Part shown: positions 48,762 through 58,950 of the stretch, piece by piece | Numbering within the stretch: position 1 is the stretch's first letter | Layout of the letters: each line of letters begins with the position of its first letter | NCBI RefSeq assembly: GCF_000746275.1 | Contig: NZ_KN050828.1 | Span: 886,001 to 950,000, forward strand | Source of the DNA: Thermopetrobacter sp. TC1 | Lineage (GTDB): Bacteria > Pseudomonadota > Alphaproteobacteria > Rhizobiales > Aestuariivirgaceae | Length of the DNA stretch: 64,000 nucleotides | Direction: 5' to 3' | Position numbers and translations under genes: made by a program | Notes under the pieces: generated by a model | The model's database searches: none | What the model was told of the DNA's origin: nothing | What the model saw: only the letters and a program-made list of their open reading frames with translations

Positions 48762-49541
48762 TCACAACGTGCGTTCGGCGAGGGTTTTCTTGATCATGGC
48801 GATGGCGCGGGCGGGATTGAGGCCCTTGGGGCAGACGCGGGCGCAATTGAGGATGGTGTGACAGCGATAGAGGCGGAAGGGATCGTCGAGCGCATCCAGG
48901 CGTTCGCCGGTGGCCTCATCGCGGGAGTCGGAGATCCAGCGCCAGGCCTGCAGCAGCGCCGCCGGGCCGAGGTACCGGTCGGCGTTCCACCAGTAGCTGG
49001 GGCATGAGGTGGAGCAGCAGGCGCAGAGAATGCATTCATAAAGGCCATCGAGCCTGGCCCGGTCTTCCCTGGACTGCAGCCATTCCCGGTCCGGCTCGGG
49101 CGTGTCGGTTTTCAGCCAGGGTTCGATGAGCCGGTGCTGGGCATAGAAAAGGGTGAGATCCGGCACGAGATCCTTGATGACCTGCATGTGCGGCAGGGGA
49201 TAGACCTTCACCGCCCCCCTGATCTCGTCGATGGGCTTGATGCAGGCGAGCGTGTTTTCCCCATCAATGTTCATGGCGCAGGAGCCGCAGATGCCCTCGC
49301 GGCAGGAGCGGCGGAAGGTGAGCGTGGAATCGATATTGTCCTTGATCCAGAGAAGCGCGTTCAGGACCATGGGTCCGCAGGCGTCCAGATCGACGAAATA
49401 GGTGTCGATGCGCGGATTGTCGCCGGCATCGGGATCATAACGATAGATCCGGAACTCCTTGATGCGCTTGGCGCCCTCAGGCTTCGGCCAGGTGCGGCCG
49501 GGAACAGGGCGGGACTTTCTGGGCAAGGTGAGCTGCACCAT
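48762..49541 (-). CDS. sdhB: Succinate dehydrogenase iron-sulfur subunit
   Basis: Complex II electron-transfer subunit, 259 residues. The [2Fe-2S] ligands are in [12 protein letters not shown] with a later Cys in TLACIKP, and the [4Fe-4S]/[3Fe-4S] ligands in [17 protein letters not shown] and [17 protein letters not shown]. Last gene of the leftward sdhCDAB operon. Located at the cytoplasmic face of the inner membrane. Confidence 0.97.
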   Translation of the reverse strand: MVQLTLPRKSRPVPGRTWPKPEGAKRIKEFRIYRYDPDAGDNPRIDTYFVDLDACGPMVLNALLWIKDNIDSTLTFRRSCREGICGSCAMNIDGENTLACIKPIDEIRGAVKVYPLPHMQVIKDLVPDLTLFYAQHRLIEPWLKTDTPEPDREWLQSREDRARLDGLYECILCACCSTSCPSYWWNADRYLGPAALLQAWRWISDSRDEATGERLDALDDPFRLYRCHTILNCARVCPKGLNPARAIAMIKKTLAERTL

Positions 49542-49564
49542 CGCTCGTCGTTCCTTAATCTTTG

Positions 49565-51424
49565 TCAGTAGACGCGCTTCTGGGGCGGAATGTATTCCAC
49601 CTCGTCGGTCAACGTATAGGTGTGCACCGGCCGATAATCGAGACGCACATTGCGTTTTTCGGCATCGGCGAAGGCGAGGGTGTGCTTCAGCCAGTTGGCA
49701 TCGTCGCGCTCCGGATAATCCTCGCGGGCATGAGCGCCGCGGCTTTCAGTGCGCGCCTCGGCCGAGACCACGGTGGCTGCCGCATTGAGCAGGAGGTTCT
49801 GCAGCTCCAGGGCCTCGATGAGATCGGTGTTCCAGATCATGGAGCGGTCGGAAATGGCGAGATCATCGAGCCCGTTCCAGATCTCGGTGATGCGGCGCAC
49901 GCCCTCTTTCAAAGATTCGCCGGTGCGGAAGACGGAGCAGTCATGCTGCATGGTCTTCTGCATGGCGATGCGCAGTTCTGATGTGCGGGTGCCGCCGGAA
50001 GCATGGCGGACGGCATCCAGGCGCTCGATGGCGTGCATTCCGGCGTCTTTTGGCAGGTCTGGATGCGGCGCGCCCGGCCGGATGAGTTCCGCCGCGCGCT
50101 GGGCGGTGGCGCGTCCGAAAACGACGAGGTCGGTCAGGGAATTCGAGCCTAAGCGATTGGCGCCATGCACGGAGGCGCAGGCTGCCTCGCCACAGGCGAA
50201 GAGGCCGGGGACGACGGCATCCGGATCGCCATCACGCGGGCAGATGACCTCGCCGCGCCAGTTGGTGGGGATGCCGCCCATGTTGTAGTGCGCGGTGGGA
50301 ATGACGGGGATCGGTTCGCGCGTGACATCGACACCGGCGAAGATGCGGGCGGATTCGGCAATGCCGGGCAGGCGCTCGTTGATGACATCTGCGCCCAGAT
50401 GATCGAGATGGAGATAGATATGATCCTTGTTGGGGCCGACGCCGCGGCCTTCGCGGATCTCGATCATCATGGCGCGGGAGACGACATCACGCGAGGCCAG
50501 GTCCTTGGCATGCGGGGCATAGCGTTCCATGAACCGTTCGCCGAAGGCATTGGTGAGATAGCCGCCTTCGCCGCGCACGCCCTCGGTGATGAGAACGCCG
50601 GCGCCATAGATGCCGGTGGGATGAAACTGCACGAATTCCATATCCTGCACGGGCAGGCCGGCACGCATGACCATGGCGTTGCCGTCGCCGGTGCAGATGT
50701 GGGCGGAGGTGCAGGAGAAATAGACGCGGTTGTAGCCGCCGGTGGCGAGAATGACGGCATGGGCGCGGAAGCGGTGAATGGTGCCGTCCTCCATGCACAG
50801 GGCCATGACACCGCGGCAGGCGCCGTCGTCGTCCATGAGCAGGTCGAGCGCGAAATACTCGATGAAGAATTCCGCCTTGTGCTTGAGGGCCTGGCCATAC
50901 ATGGTGTGGAGCATGGCATGACCGGTGCGGTCGGCGGCGGCGCAGGTGCGCTGCGCGGGCGGCCCCTCGCCGAAATGGGTGGTCATGCCACCGAAGGCGC
51001 GCTGGTAGATGCGGCCTTCCTCGGTGCGGGAAAAGGGTGTGCCCCAGTGTTCCAGCTCGATGACCGCAGCCGGCGCATTGCGGGCGAGATATTCGATGGC
51101 GTCCTGATCGCCCAGCCAGTCGGACCCTTTCACCGTGTCGTACATGTGCCAGCGCCAGTCATCCGGGCCCATGTTGCCGAGCGCGGCGGCAATCCCGCCC
51201 TGGGCGGCGACGGTGTGGGACCGGGTGGGGAAAACCTTGGTCAGGCAGGCGGTTTTCAGCCCGGCCTGGGCACAGCCGACGACGGCGCGCAGGCCCGCAC
51301 CACCAGCACCGACGATAACGACGTCATAGGTGTGATCGATGATGGTATAGGCCCGGCCCGAGACATGAAGCTCGAAGACGGGGCGGGATCCCTCAACGGT
51401 CTTCTTCCATTCGGCGTCGGCCAT
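49565..51424 (-). CDS. sdhA: Succinate dehydrogenase flavoprotein subunit
   Basis: Catalytic subunit of complex II, 619 residues, oxidising succinate to fumarate with covalent FAD. The N-terminal [13 protein letters not shown] binds [19 protein letters not shown] carries the FAD-linking His, and [21 protein letters not shown] and [13 protein letters not shown] hold catalytic residues. It is 23 bp upstream of sdhB and 26 bp downstream of sdhD. Confidence 0.98.
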   Translation of the reverse strand: MADAEWKKTVEGSRPVFELHVSGRAYTIIDHTYDVVIVGAGGAGLRAVVGCAQAGLKTACLTKVFPTRSHTVAAQGGIAAALGNMGPDDWRWHMYDTVKGSDWLGDQDAIEYLARNAPAAVIELEHWGTPFSRTEEGRIYQRAFGGMTTHFGEGPPAQRTCAAADRTGHAMLHTMYGQALKHKAEFFIEYFALDLLMDDDGACRGVMALCMEDGTIHRFRAHAVILATGGYNRVYFSCTSAHICTGDGNAMVMRAGLPVQDMEFVQFHPTGIYGAGVLITEGVRGEGGYLTNAFGERFMERYAPHAKDLASRDVVSRAMMIEIREGRGVGPNKDHIYLHLDHLGADVINERLPGIAESARIFAGVDVTREPIPVIPTAHYNMGGIPTNWRGEVICPRDGDPDAVVPGLFACGEAACASVHGANRLGSNSLTDLVVFGRATAQRAAELIRPGAPHPDLPKDAGMHAIERLDAVRHASGGTRTSELRIAMQKTMQHDCSVFRTGESLKEGVRRITEIWNGLDDLAISDRSMIWNTDLIEALELQNLLLNAAATVVSAEARTESRGAHAREDYPERDDANWLKHTLAFADAEKRNVRLDYRPVHTYTLTDEVEYIPPQKRVY

Positions 51425-51450
51425 GGATTGGGGCTCCTTGCGATCGGAAT

Positions 51451-51834
51451 TCAGGAGAAGGCGATCTTGCCGATGGCCACCACCACCAGCAGGAAGATTG
51501 CGGCGCTGAAGGCGGCATTGGCAAAGAGCAGGGCGGGACGCAGGATCCTGCCGTGAACGTAATCCTCGATGATGACCTGCATGCCAAGCTTCATGTGCCA
51601 GCAGAAGACGGCGGCTGTGGCCGTCAGGGCCGCGGCAACAAAGGGATTGGCAATAAGGGTGCGGGCGGCGGCATAATCGCGCCCGGCGAGCATGACGAGG
51701 ATCACGGCCAGGAAAAGCGTCAGCACAATGGCGGCGAGTGCGGTGGCCCGCTGGGCGATGAAGTGATGGGTTCCTTCATGGGCGCTGCCCTTGCCGCGGG
51801 CGCGGGAAAGAGGCGTGACGAAGCTTCTGGCCAT
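51451..51834 (-). CDS. sdhD: Succinate dehydrogenase membrane anchor subunit
   Basis: The 127-residue membrane protein has three hydrophobic segments. [27 protein letters not shown] is the typical alphaproteobacterial SdhD start, and [19 protein letters not shown] contains the conserved His and the DY pair near the quinone and heme site. I use the ATG at 51834 by homology; the ATG at 51888 overlaps the sdhC stop (ATGA) and would add 18 residues. Confidence 0.92.
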   Translation of the reverse strand: MARSFVTPLSRARGKGSAHEGTHHFIAQRATALAAIVLTLFLAVILVMLAGRDYAAARTLIANPFVAAALTATAAVFCWHMKLGMQVIIEDYVHGRILRPALLFANAAFSAAIFLLVVVAIGKIAFS

Positions 51835-51884
51835 GGGTCTTGCGGCTCCCTTACAGAACAATGCCTCAATGCGCGAATACACGG

Positions 51885-52283
51885 TCATGACGCGACGAAC
51901 CCGGCCAGCCAGAGAATCACCGTGAAAGCGACGGCGAGAATGAGCGACATGATGGCCATGTGCTCGGCGGCGGGAATGGCAAAGGCACGGCCCGTATCCC
52001 ACACGAGATGTCGAATGCCGCCCATGGCATGATGGAACAGGGCGTAGCTGGCGCCGAAAAGAACGATCAGGCCGAACCAGGAGCGGAAAATGCCGTCCAC
52101 GAAGGCGAAATAGTCCGGCCCGGACGCCAGGGCCACCAGCCACCAGGCGGCCAGCACCATGGCGAAATAAAGCGCCGCCCCCGTGATGCGGTGGAGGATG
52201 GACATGGCCATGGTGAGGTTGGGTTTCCAGATCTGCAGATGGGGCGAAAGAGGCCTGTTCTGTCGCGGATCATGGTCGCTCAT
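51885..52283 (-). CDS. sdhC: Succinate dehydrogenase cytochrome b556 subunit
   Basis: The 132-residue membrane subunit carries NRPLSPHLQIWKPNLTMAMSILHRITGAAL, the signature of the SdhC family, and the heme-ligand His in LFHHAMGGIRHLVWDTG. Three membrane segments. The start at 52283 (MSDHDPRQ) is chosen over 52337. First gene of sdhCDAB. Confidence 0.94.
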   Translation of the reverse strand: MSDHDPRQNRPLSPHLQIWKPNLTMAMSILHRITGAALYFAMVLAAWWLVALASGPDYFAFVDGIFRSWFGLIVLFGASYALFHHAMGGIRHLVWDTGRAFAIPAAEHMAIMSLILAVAFTVILWLAGFVAS

Positions 52284-52438
52284 GATCGTCGCTCCCGATG
52301 TCTGACGGCGCGGGCATCCCAAGAACGATGCCCGCATGCGAACTTATCCGATGGCGGCGCCGGCTTCCAGTTGGCCATTCGTCTTTTTCCGCCTGTGGTT
52401 GCACGGGGCTAACCGGTCAGGCGGCAATGCAAAAGGCA

Positions 52439-53509
52439 TCAGCCCCTTCTCGGCATCAGCGCCCAGTAGTCGAATTTCAGCACCACACCATCCTCATAGT
52501 CCTTGCCTTCCTGAGCATGTCCGGGGAAATCTGCCGCGGTGCGGTTCTTCACTGCCCAGGTGATGATGCGCAGGGCACCGACATCGTTTCTCTCGGGGAG
52601 CTGCGCCTTGTCGATGATTTCCGACCAGGCGTAGATGGTATCGCCGGCGAAGACCGGTGCGGCATGCACGCCGCCATTGATGGCTGCAATGTGAAAGGCA
52701 TTGGCAAGCCCGTTGAAACTGAGGGCGCGGGCGATGGAAATGACATGTCCGCCATAGACGAGCGGACGGCCGAAGCGGGAGTCCTTCTGCAGAAGGGCGT
52801 CGAAATGCACCCGGGCGGTGTTCTGCCACAGGCGCGTGGCCATCATGTGTTCGGCTTCCTGAACGGTCATGCCGTCCACATGATCGATGCATTCGCCCAC
52901 CTCATAGTCCTCCCAGCGGCGGGCTGAGCCGGAAAGCGCATCATCCCAGGCGGAGAGATCGAAATCCTCCGGCAGGCCGGCACCGAGACCTTCCGGGGAG
53001 ACAGCCTCGGCAAGGGTGGGCACCGTGGCCTCTTCCAGCGGCGCATCTTCGGGCAAAGGGATTTTGCGTGCCACCATGACCCAGCGGGCGTATTCGAGCA
53101 CACAGTCGCCTTCCTCGTCATAGCCGCGGGTGCGCACCCAGACGATGCCGGCCTTGCGGTTGGATGTGGGCTTTAAGCCGATGACCTCGCTGGTGGCTGT
53201 GAGCGATGTGCCGGGATAGACGGGCTTTAAAAAGCGGCCCTCGGCATAGCCGAGATTGGCGATGGCGTTGCGCGAGATGTCCGGCACGGTCTTGCCGAGG
53301 ACGGTGTGAAAGACGATGAGATCATCAAGCGGCGCTGCCGGATAGCCCAGGCCGCGGGCGAAGGCATCCGATGACTGAACGGCAAAACGGGGGCCATAAA
53401 GCGCGGTGTAAAGCGCGCGTTCGCCCTCGCTCAAGGTGCGCGGCGTGGCATGACGAATCACCTGACCGAGGCTGAAATCCTCAAAAAAGTTGCCGGCCGT
53501 CTCGCTCAT
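52439..53509 (-). CDS. mch: Mesaconyl-CoA hydratase (MaoC family)
   Basis: Ethylmalonyl-CoA pathway enzyme interconverting mesaconyl-C1-CoA and beta-methylmalyl-CoA. The 356-residue protein has two MaoC-like hot-dog domains. The N-terminus FFEDFSLGQVIRHATPRTLSEGERALYTALYGPRFA and FARGLGYPAAPLDDLIVFHTVLGKTVPDIS are characteristic, and the C-terminal half repeats the fold with YGGHVISIARALSFNGL. It overlaps the lyase-family gene by 4 nt and precedes sdhC by 155 bp. Confidence 0.88.
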   Translation of the reverse strand: MSETAGNFFEDFSLGQVIRHATPRTLSEGERALYTALYGPRFAVQSSDAFARGLGYPAAPLDDLIVFHTVLGKTVPDISRNAIANLGYAEGRFLKPVYPGTSLTATSEVIGLKPTSNRKAGIVWVRTRGYDEEGDCVLEYARWVMVARKIPLPEDAPLEEATVPTLAEAVSPEGLGAGLPEDFDLSAWDDALSGSARRWEDYEVGECIDHVDGMTVQEAEHMMATRLWQNTARVHFDALLQKDSRFGRPLVYGGHVISIARALSFNGLANAFHIAAINGGVHAAPVFAGDTIYAWSEIIDKAQLPERNDVGALRIITWAVKNRTAADFPGHAQEGKDYEDGVVLKFDYWALMPRRG

Positions 53510-54399
53510 GACTGCTCTCCCGAAACGTGCTGTTGTCTTTCGGCAATGGCGCGGGCAAGGCTCAATGTGCGCTCGGCGATTTCCAGATGCAGCCGCTCCA
53601 CCATGCGGCCGTTGAGGGAGATGGCGCCGCGGCCTGCGTTTTCAGGCAGGGAGAAGGCCTTCACGATCTCCTCCGCCCAGGCCACATCCTCTTCCGTCGG
53701 GGCGAAAATGGCGTTGGCCGCCTCGATCTGGGCGGGATGGATGAGGGTCTTGCCATCGAAGCCCATCAGGCGGCCCTGTTGGCATTCCGCGCGAAAGCCC
53801 TCCTCGTTGCGAAAATCGTTGTAAACACCATCGATGATGGCAAGGTTATGTGCGCGCGCCGCGGCAACGCAGGTTGCAAGCCAGGGCAGGAAGGCCAACC
53901 GCTCTTGCGCAAGGGAAGCGCCGGTTTCGCGCGCAAGATCGTTGGTGCCCATGACCATGCAGGCAAGCGGTGTTTCCTTACGGGTTGCGGCGATCTCCCC
54001 GGCGTTGAGGATGGCAAGCGGCGTTTCCATCATGATCCACAGGCCTGTGTCACCAAGGCCGTTTTCCCGCATGGCGCGGCTCATGGCGCGCACATCCTCG
54101 CCGTTTCGCACCTTGGGCAGAAGAACGGCATCGGGGCGGACGGCGGCAACCATGGCAAGATCGTCTGCAAACCACGGGGTATCCGGCGCATTGATGCGTA
54201 TGATGACCTCCCGCGGAGCATAGCCGCCCTGAGCGAGTGCGTCCTGCACCTGCTGGCGCGCGGTGTCCTTGGCGTCCGGGGCGACGGAATCCTCCAGATC
54301 GAGGATCAGGGCATCCACGGGCAGGGTGCGGCCCTTTTCAAGGGCGCGGGTGTTGGAGCCGGGCATGTAGAGAACGGAGCGGCGTGGCCGGATGGTCAT
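53506..54399 (-). CDS. HpcH/HpaI (CitE-like) CoA ester lyase: malyl-CoA lyase or thioesterase
   Basis: TIM-barrel enzyme of 297 residues: RRSVLYMPGSNTRALEKG, LILDLEDSVAPDAKD with the metal-binding Glu-Asp, IRINAPDTPWFADD, METPLAILNAGEIA, and GFDGKTLIHPAQI. Family members cleave malyl-CoA/beta-methylmalyl-CoA or hydrolyse (3S)-malyl-CoA (Mcl2). Overlap with mch places it in the ethylmalonyl-CoA pathway, but the sequence looks closer to the CitE-like thioesterase type than to Mcl1, so I leave the symbol open. Start at 54399 (MTIRPRR); the frame extends to 54453. Confidence 0.82.
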   Translation of the reverse strand: MTIRPRRSVLYMPGSNTRALEKGRTLPVDALILDLEDSVAPDAKDTARQQVQDALAQGGYAPREVIIRINAPDTPWFADDLAMVAAVRPDAVLLPKVRNGEDVRAMSRAMRENGLGDTGLWIMMETPLAILNAGEIAATRKETPLACMVMGTNDLARETGASLAQERLAFLPWLATCVAAARAHNLAIIDGVYNDFRNEEGFRAECQQGRLMGFDGKTLIHPAQIEAANAIFAPTEEDVAWAEEIVKAFSLPENAGRGAISLNGRMVERLHLEIAERTLSLARAIAERQQHVSGEQS

Positions 54400-54788
54400 G
54401 GTCTTGCCGTTTTTCTGTTTCGTGGGAATTTCGTGATAAGCCGATGCTAGCAATGGCTTCAGGCCGCTCCCAAGAAAGACTTTGGTTTGACCCGCAGACC
54501 GGTCATTTTTTACGCATGGGCATCCGGGTGTTCTTGCCGGAATGGCCGAATTTCCCTTGTTGAGACGGCGCGTAACCGGGCGTTAACCAAAAGGGGCCTT
54601 ATGCTGCGATGATGGCGGCGGCATGTATCCGATGGCATTAGCATCATGCCGAGATGCCGAATGGCGCTGATGCACCGCTGCCGCAGTTTTGACAACATGA
54701 TTGCGCAAGTCCATGCCGCGCATCCTGACAGGGCACTCTGGCTAAGTGCATGGCGGATGGCGCGGACATGGCCGGCAGAGAGGGCGGC
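54400..54788. other. Divergent intergenic region mcl / tolQ
   Basis: 389 bp between divergent genes, holding both promoters. No gene, strong hairpin or named operator was recognised. Open frames crossing it on the minus strand are composition artefacts. Confidence 0.5.
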
Positions 54789-55493
54789 ATGGAAGTGGAA
54801 CTGGCAACACCGGCGGGCGCGCCCGATTTTTCCCTTTTCGGCATGTTCATGCGCGCGACCCTCGTGGTCAAGCTGGTCATGCTCGGGCTCGTTATCGCCT
54901 CGATCCTGTGCTGGGCGATCGTTTTTGAGAAATTCGCCGCCCTGCGCAAGGCACGCCGCACCATGGACCGGTTTGAGGAGCTGTTCTGGTCCGGCCAGTC
55001 GCTTGATGAGATCGAGGCGGCGGTGCTGCACTGGCCAAGAGTGGGGACGGTGGCGCTGTTCCTGGCGGCGATGGAGGAGTGGCGCCGCTCCCAGACGGCG
55101 GCGGCACGGGCCGGCGTGGCCGGGCTGATGCAGCGCATCGAGAAGGTGATGGACGTGGAGCTGCAGCGGCAGATCGCGCGGCTGGAGCAGCGGCTGATGG
55201 TGCTGGCAACGGTGGGGTCGGTTTCGCCCTTCATCGGCCTGTTCGGCACGGTATGGGGCATCATGAATTCGTTTCAGGCCATTGCCATTTCCAAGAACAC
55301 CAACCTGGCGGTGGTGGCGCCGGGTCTGGCGGAGGCGCTGTTTGCCACCGCGCTTGGCCTTCTTGCCGCCATTCCGGCCGTGATCTTCTACAACAAGTTT
55401 GCCAATGACATCGCTCGTATTGGCGCGCGGATGGAAAACTTCATCGAGGAGTTCACGGCCATTCTCTCGCGGCAACTGGAAGAGGCCTATTGA
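54789..55493 (+). CDS. tolQ: Tol-Pal system proton channel subunit TolQ
   Basis: Inner-membrane motor component, 234 residues. The first membrane segment is near residues 22-45, then a large cytoplasmic loop, then two more in ATVGSVSPFIGLFGTVWGIMNSF and ALFATALGLLAAIPAVIFYNKF; the conserved Thr/Pro pattern of the TolQ/ExbB/MotA family is intact. Start chosen at 54789 (MEVELATP) because AGAGAGGG precedes it; ATGs at 54750 and 54768 are alternatives. ybgC, often upstream, is absent. Confidence 0.94.
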   Translation: MEVELATPAGAPDFSLFGMFMRATLVVKLVMLGLVIASILCWAIVFEKFAALRKARRTMDRFEELFWSGQSLDEIEAAVLHWPRVGTVALFLAAMEEWRRSQTAAARAGVAGLMQRIEKVMDVELQRQIARLEQRLMVLATVGSVSPFIGLFGTVWGIMNSFQAIAISKNTNLAVVAPGLAEALFATALGLLAAIPAVIFYNKFANDIARIGARMENFIEEFTAILSRQLEEAY

Positions 55494-55608
55494 AACAGGC
55501 GGAGAAAGGCACATAGGACAGAACTGGGCAGGTGCGGCCGCCCGGACGAGAGGCGATGAGACAGGCATTTCGGGCATTTGGTGCAGCAATTTTGAAGGCG
55601 GGTGAGAC

Positions 55609-56142
55609 ATGGGCGCAGGCGTGAACACCACCGGGCTGATGCCGGGAAACGGCAGGCGCAATGGCCGCAGGCGCCGCTCCCGCATCGTGCCGATGAGCGA
55701 GATCAACGTCACGCCCTTTGTGGACGTGATGCTGGTGCTGCTCATCGTCTTCATGGTGGCGGCCCCCATGCTGACGGTGGGGGTGCCCATTGAACTGCCC
55801 AAAACAAAGGCAAAGCCGCTACAGGGCGAGAAGGAACCGGTGACGGTGACGGTGAAGCAGGATGGCACCGTCTATCTCATGGATACGCCCGTGGATGCGG
55901 AGACGCTGGCGGCCAAGGTGAAGGCCATTGCCGAGAACGGCTATGACGAGCGCATCTATGTGCGGGCGGACAAGGATGTGGACTATGGCACGGTGATGAA
56001 GGTGATGGGGGCGCTGTCCGGTGCCGGATTCAAGCGCCTGGCTTTGGTGACAGCGCCTGCCGATGATACGGGTGGCGGCAAGAGCGCGCGTCGCTCCGGC
56101 AAGGGAAACAAGAAGGGCGGCCGCAGCGACAGGCGGCGCTGA
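55609..56142 (+). CDS. tolR: Tol-Pal system protein TolR
   Basis: The 177-residue motor partner of TolQ begins with a very basic N-terminus, then MSEINVTPFVDVMLVLLIVFMVAAPML, the single membrane helix with its proton-carrying Asp. The periplasmic domain VDYGTVMKVMGALSGAGFKRLALVT follows, and an unusually long Lys/Arg/Gly tail closes the protein. 115 bp after tolQ. Confidence 0.95.
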   Translation: MGAGVNTTGLMPGNGRRNGRRRRSRIVPMSEINVTPFVDVMLVLLIVFMVAAPMLTVGVPIELPKTKAKPLQGEKEPVTVTVKQDGTVYLMDTPVDAETLAAKVKAIAENGYDERIYVRADKDVDYGTVMKVMGALSGAGFKRLALVTAPADDTGGGKSARRSGKGNKKGGRSDRRR

Positions 56143-56280
56143 ATGTGCCTGCTGCAGACTGTTTGTGCGCCTCTTTTCATGCCGTGCCTGATGTGAATGC
56201 TGGGGTGCGAGGCGCGGACGGCAAGGAAAACGATACGGCGGCAAAAGCGGTTTGAGAAAAGGAGCATTGAGACAGGAAAC

Positions 56281-57297
56281 GTGCGCTGGTCCTTGCCCAT
56301 ATCGGTCCTGATGCATCTGGCCATTCTGCTGGCGGCGGTGGTGGTGTTGCCGCGGCCCGATCCCTTTCGTGTCAAGCCGCAGGAGGCGCTGCCGGTGGAG
56401 ATCGTGGACATCACGGAGGTGTCCAAGCGGGTGAGCATGCGCAAAAGCGCGCCTGAGAAGCCAGTGAAGAAACCGGCCCCGCCCAAGCCCGAGAAACAGG
56501 CCAAGACGCCCCGCAAGCCCGCGCCCAAGCCGGCCAAGCGCGAAAGCCGGCCGGAACCGAAGCCAAGGCCTAAGCCTGCTCCTGCGCCCAAACCACAACC
56601 GGCTGAGAAGGCCAAGGCAGAACCGGCGCCAAAGAAAGCGCCTGAGCTTCCTGATGCCGACGCTCTGAAAAAGCTGGCGGCCGCTGCGGCGAAGCCTGAG
56701 CCGGAGCCTGAGCCAAAACCGAAGACAAAGCCAAAGAAAGCCGAGAAACCACGCACACAACCGGCGCCGCGTCCGCGGGTGCGTCCGCGGGCCATTCGTC
56801 AGCTGGCCAGGCAGATGCGCCAGAAGCGCGAAGAGAAAAAACCGCAGAAGAAACCGCAGGATCCCATCGATGAGATTGCGGCCCTTCTCAACAAGGTGGA
56901 TGAGGAGCGGGCAGCGCCGGAAACGCCGGTTGACCGGGCAGGAACGCCGATGAAGGGGCCGGCCGATATCGACGGGCGGGATGCGCAGCTGGCGGCGGAT
57001 CTGGTGGATGCCCTGCGCAGCCGCATTGAGCAGTGCTGGAATGTGCCGGTGGGTGTGCGGGATGCGCAAGGATTGAGAGTGAAGGTGCGGTTTCAGCTGG
57101 GGCCGGGCGGCAAGGTGGTGGGCGGCCCGGTGGTGCTCAACCGCATGAATCATCCTGCCTTCGACGCAGCGGCCAATTCCGCGGTGCGGGCGGTGCTGGC
57201 CTGTCAGCCCTATGACTTTCTGCCGCCGGAGCATTATGAGCTGTGGCAGGATGTCATCCTGAACTTCGATCCGGCGCGGATGCTGGCCACCAATTGA
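56281..57297 (+). CDS. tolA: Tol-Pal system protein TolA
   Basis: Links the TolQR motor to the outer membrane. With the GTG start at 56281 (AGGA just upstream) the protein is 338 residues and begins with a membrane anchor at residues 3-22 (WSLPISVLMHLAILLAAVVVL). An ATG at 56197 would place 28 basic residues before the anchor and has no ribosome site. Residues 50-190 are a Lys/Pro/Glu/Ala-rich linker with many KP and PKP repeats in place of the helical domain II of E. coli. The C-terminal domain contains RIEQCWNVPVGVRDAQGLRVKVRF and ends FDPARMLATN, a TonB_C-like TolA fold. Confidence 0.88.
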   Translation: MRWSLPISVLMHLAILLAAVVVLPRPDPFRVKPQEALPVEIVDITEVSKRVSMRKSAPEKPVKKPAPPKPEKQAKTPRKPAPKPAKRESRPEPKPRPKPAPAPKPQPAEKAKAEPAPKKAPELPDADALKKLAAAAAKPEPEPEPKPKTKPKKAEKPRTQPAPRPRVRPRAIRQLARQMRQKREEKKPQKKPQDPIDEIAALLNKVDEERAAPETPVDRAGTPMKGPADIDGRDAQLAADLVDALRSRIEQCWNVPVGVRDAQGLRVKVRFQLGPGGKVVGGPVVLNRMNHPAFDAAANSAVRAVLACQPYDFLPPEHYELWQDVILNFDPARMLATN

Positions 57298-57384
57298 CGG
57301 AATGCTTGAAAGGCGATGCACGACAGGATTACGGGCACCATGACGAAAACAGAGCGGATGACGGCGCTGAGCAAAGAAAGAGGC

Positions 57385-58713
57385 ATGATCGCCCGAAGCT
57401 GGCGGCGGTGGCTTGCGCTGCTGGGCCTGCTGCTGGGGGCGGTCATTCAGGTGTTGCCCGCAGCAGCGGTGCTGGAGGTGGACATCACCCGCGGCCGCGT
57501 GGAGCCGATGCCGATTGCCATCGTCGATTTTCTTGGTGCCAGCGAGCGGGAATCCGGCTTTGGTGCCGATATCGCCCAGGTGGTGCGGGCGGATCTGGAA
57601 CGTTCCGGCCTGTTCCGGCCGCTTGATCCGGCCTCGTTCATCGAGCAGATCCGGGATTTCAATGCCGTGCCGCAGTTTGGCTCCTGGCGGGTGATCAAGG
57701 CGCAGGCGCTGGTCACCGGCCGGGTGGTGCTGCAGCCGGACGGGCGGTTGCGTGCGGAGTTCAGGCTGTGGGACGTTTTTGCCCAGAAGCAGATCGTCGG
57801 CCTGCAATTCGTGACCACGCCGCGCAACTGGCGGCGCATCGGCCACATGATCGCTGATGCCATCTACAAGGCGGTAACCGGTGAGGAGGGCTATTTCGAC
57901 ACCCGCATCGTCTTCATCGAGGAAACGGGGCCGAAGAACAAGCGAATCAAGCGGCTGGCGATCATGGATCAGGACGGCTACAACCTGCGCCGCCTTACCG
58001 ACGGGCGCACGCTGGTGCTGACGCCGCGCTTTTCTCCCAATGCCCAGGAGATCACCTACATCGCCTATACCAACGGCAAGCCGCGCGTGTACATCTACAA
58101 TATCGAGACGGGGCAGCGGGAGATCATCGGCACCTTTCCCAACATGAGCTTTGCGCCGCGCTTCTCGCCGGACGGGCAGAAGGTGATCATGAGCCTGCAG
58201 GAAGGCGGCGCCAGCAACATCTACGAGCTGGATCTGCGCACGCGGGCCCTGCGCAAGCTCACGGACACGCCGGCGATCGACACCGCGCCTTCCTATTCGC
58301 CGGACGGGCGCTGGATCGTGTTCGAATCCGACCGTGACGGCAGCCAGCAGATCTACGTGATGGCGCGGGACGGTTCCGGCGTACGGCGGATCAGCTTTGG
58401 CCCGGGGCGCTATTCCACGCCGGTGTGGTCGCCGCGTGGGGACTACATCGCCTTCACCAAGATGTACAAGGGGCGTTTCTCCATCGGCGTGATGCGCCCC
58501 GATGGCAGCGGCGAGCGCATTCTCACCTCCGGTTATCACAACGAGGGGCCAACCTGGGCACCGAACGGACGGGTGCTGATGTTCTTCAGGGAATCGCGCG
58601 GACCCAATGGCGGGCCGCATCTCTACACCGTGGACATCACCGGCTATAACGAGCGCAGGGTGCCCACGCCCAATTTTGCCTCCGATCCGGCCTGGTCGCC
58701 CTTGCTGAAATGA
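57385..58713 (+). CDS. tolB: Tol-Pal system beta-propeller protein TolB
   Basis: Periplasmic protein that binds Pal and the TolA system. With the ATG at 57385 the 442-residue product has a normal signal peptide ([18 protein letters not shown]...PAAA) then [22 protein letters not shown], the start of the amino domain. Six WD40-like PD40 blades follow ([63 protein letters not shown]). ATGs at 57316, 57340 and 57358 are possible but give an oversized signal-peptide n-region. Confidence 0.93.
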   Translation: MIARSWRRWLALLGLLLGAVIQVLPAAAVLEVDITRGRVEPMPIAIVDFLGASERESGFGADIAQVVRADLERSGLFRPLDPASFIEQIRDFNAVPQFGSWRVIKAQALVTGRVVLQPDGRLRAEFRLWDVFAQKQIVGLQFVTTPRNWRRIGHMIADAIYKAVTGEEGYFDTRIVFIEETGPKNKRIKRLAIMDQDGYNLRRLTDGRTLVLTPRFSPNAQEITYIAYTNGKPRVYIYNIETGQREIIGTFPNMSFAPRFSPDGQKVIMSLQEGGASNIYELDLRTRALRKLTDTPAIDTAPSYSPDGRWIVFESDRDGSQQIYVMARDGSGVRRISFGPGRYSTPVWSPRGDYIAFTKMYKGRFSIGVMRPDGSGERILTSGYHNEGPTWAPNGRVLMFFRESRGPNGGPHLYTVDITGYNERRVPTPNFASDPAWSPLLK

Positions 58714-58950
58714 GGCGGTTTTGCCTATTCTCGCCGCATGGCCTTGCGGTTTCATCTCAAAAGGGGCGGGCCCATTGTCGTCAGATTTGCAGTCAAGACT
58801 TGCGTGCAACGGGGTGAATCGGAACGGAAGGCTTAGAAACCAGGGCAGGTGACGCCATGGGCGCCCGGGCCGGTGTGCACGTTTTTCGGAGTGATCTCGG
58901 AGTGAACACTTCAGGACAGCCAATAATTCAACCATGAACGGGACGAAGCG

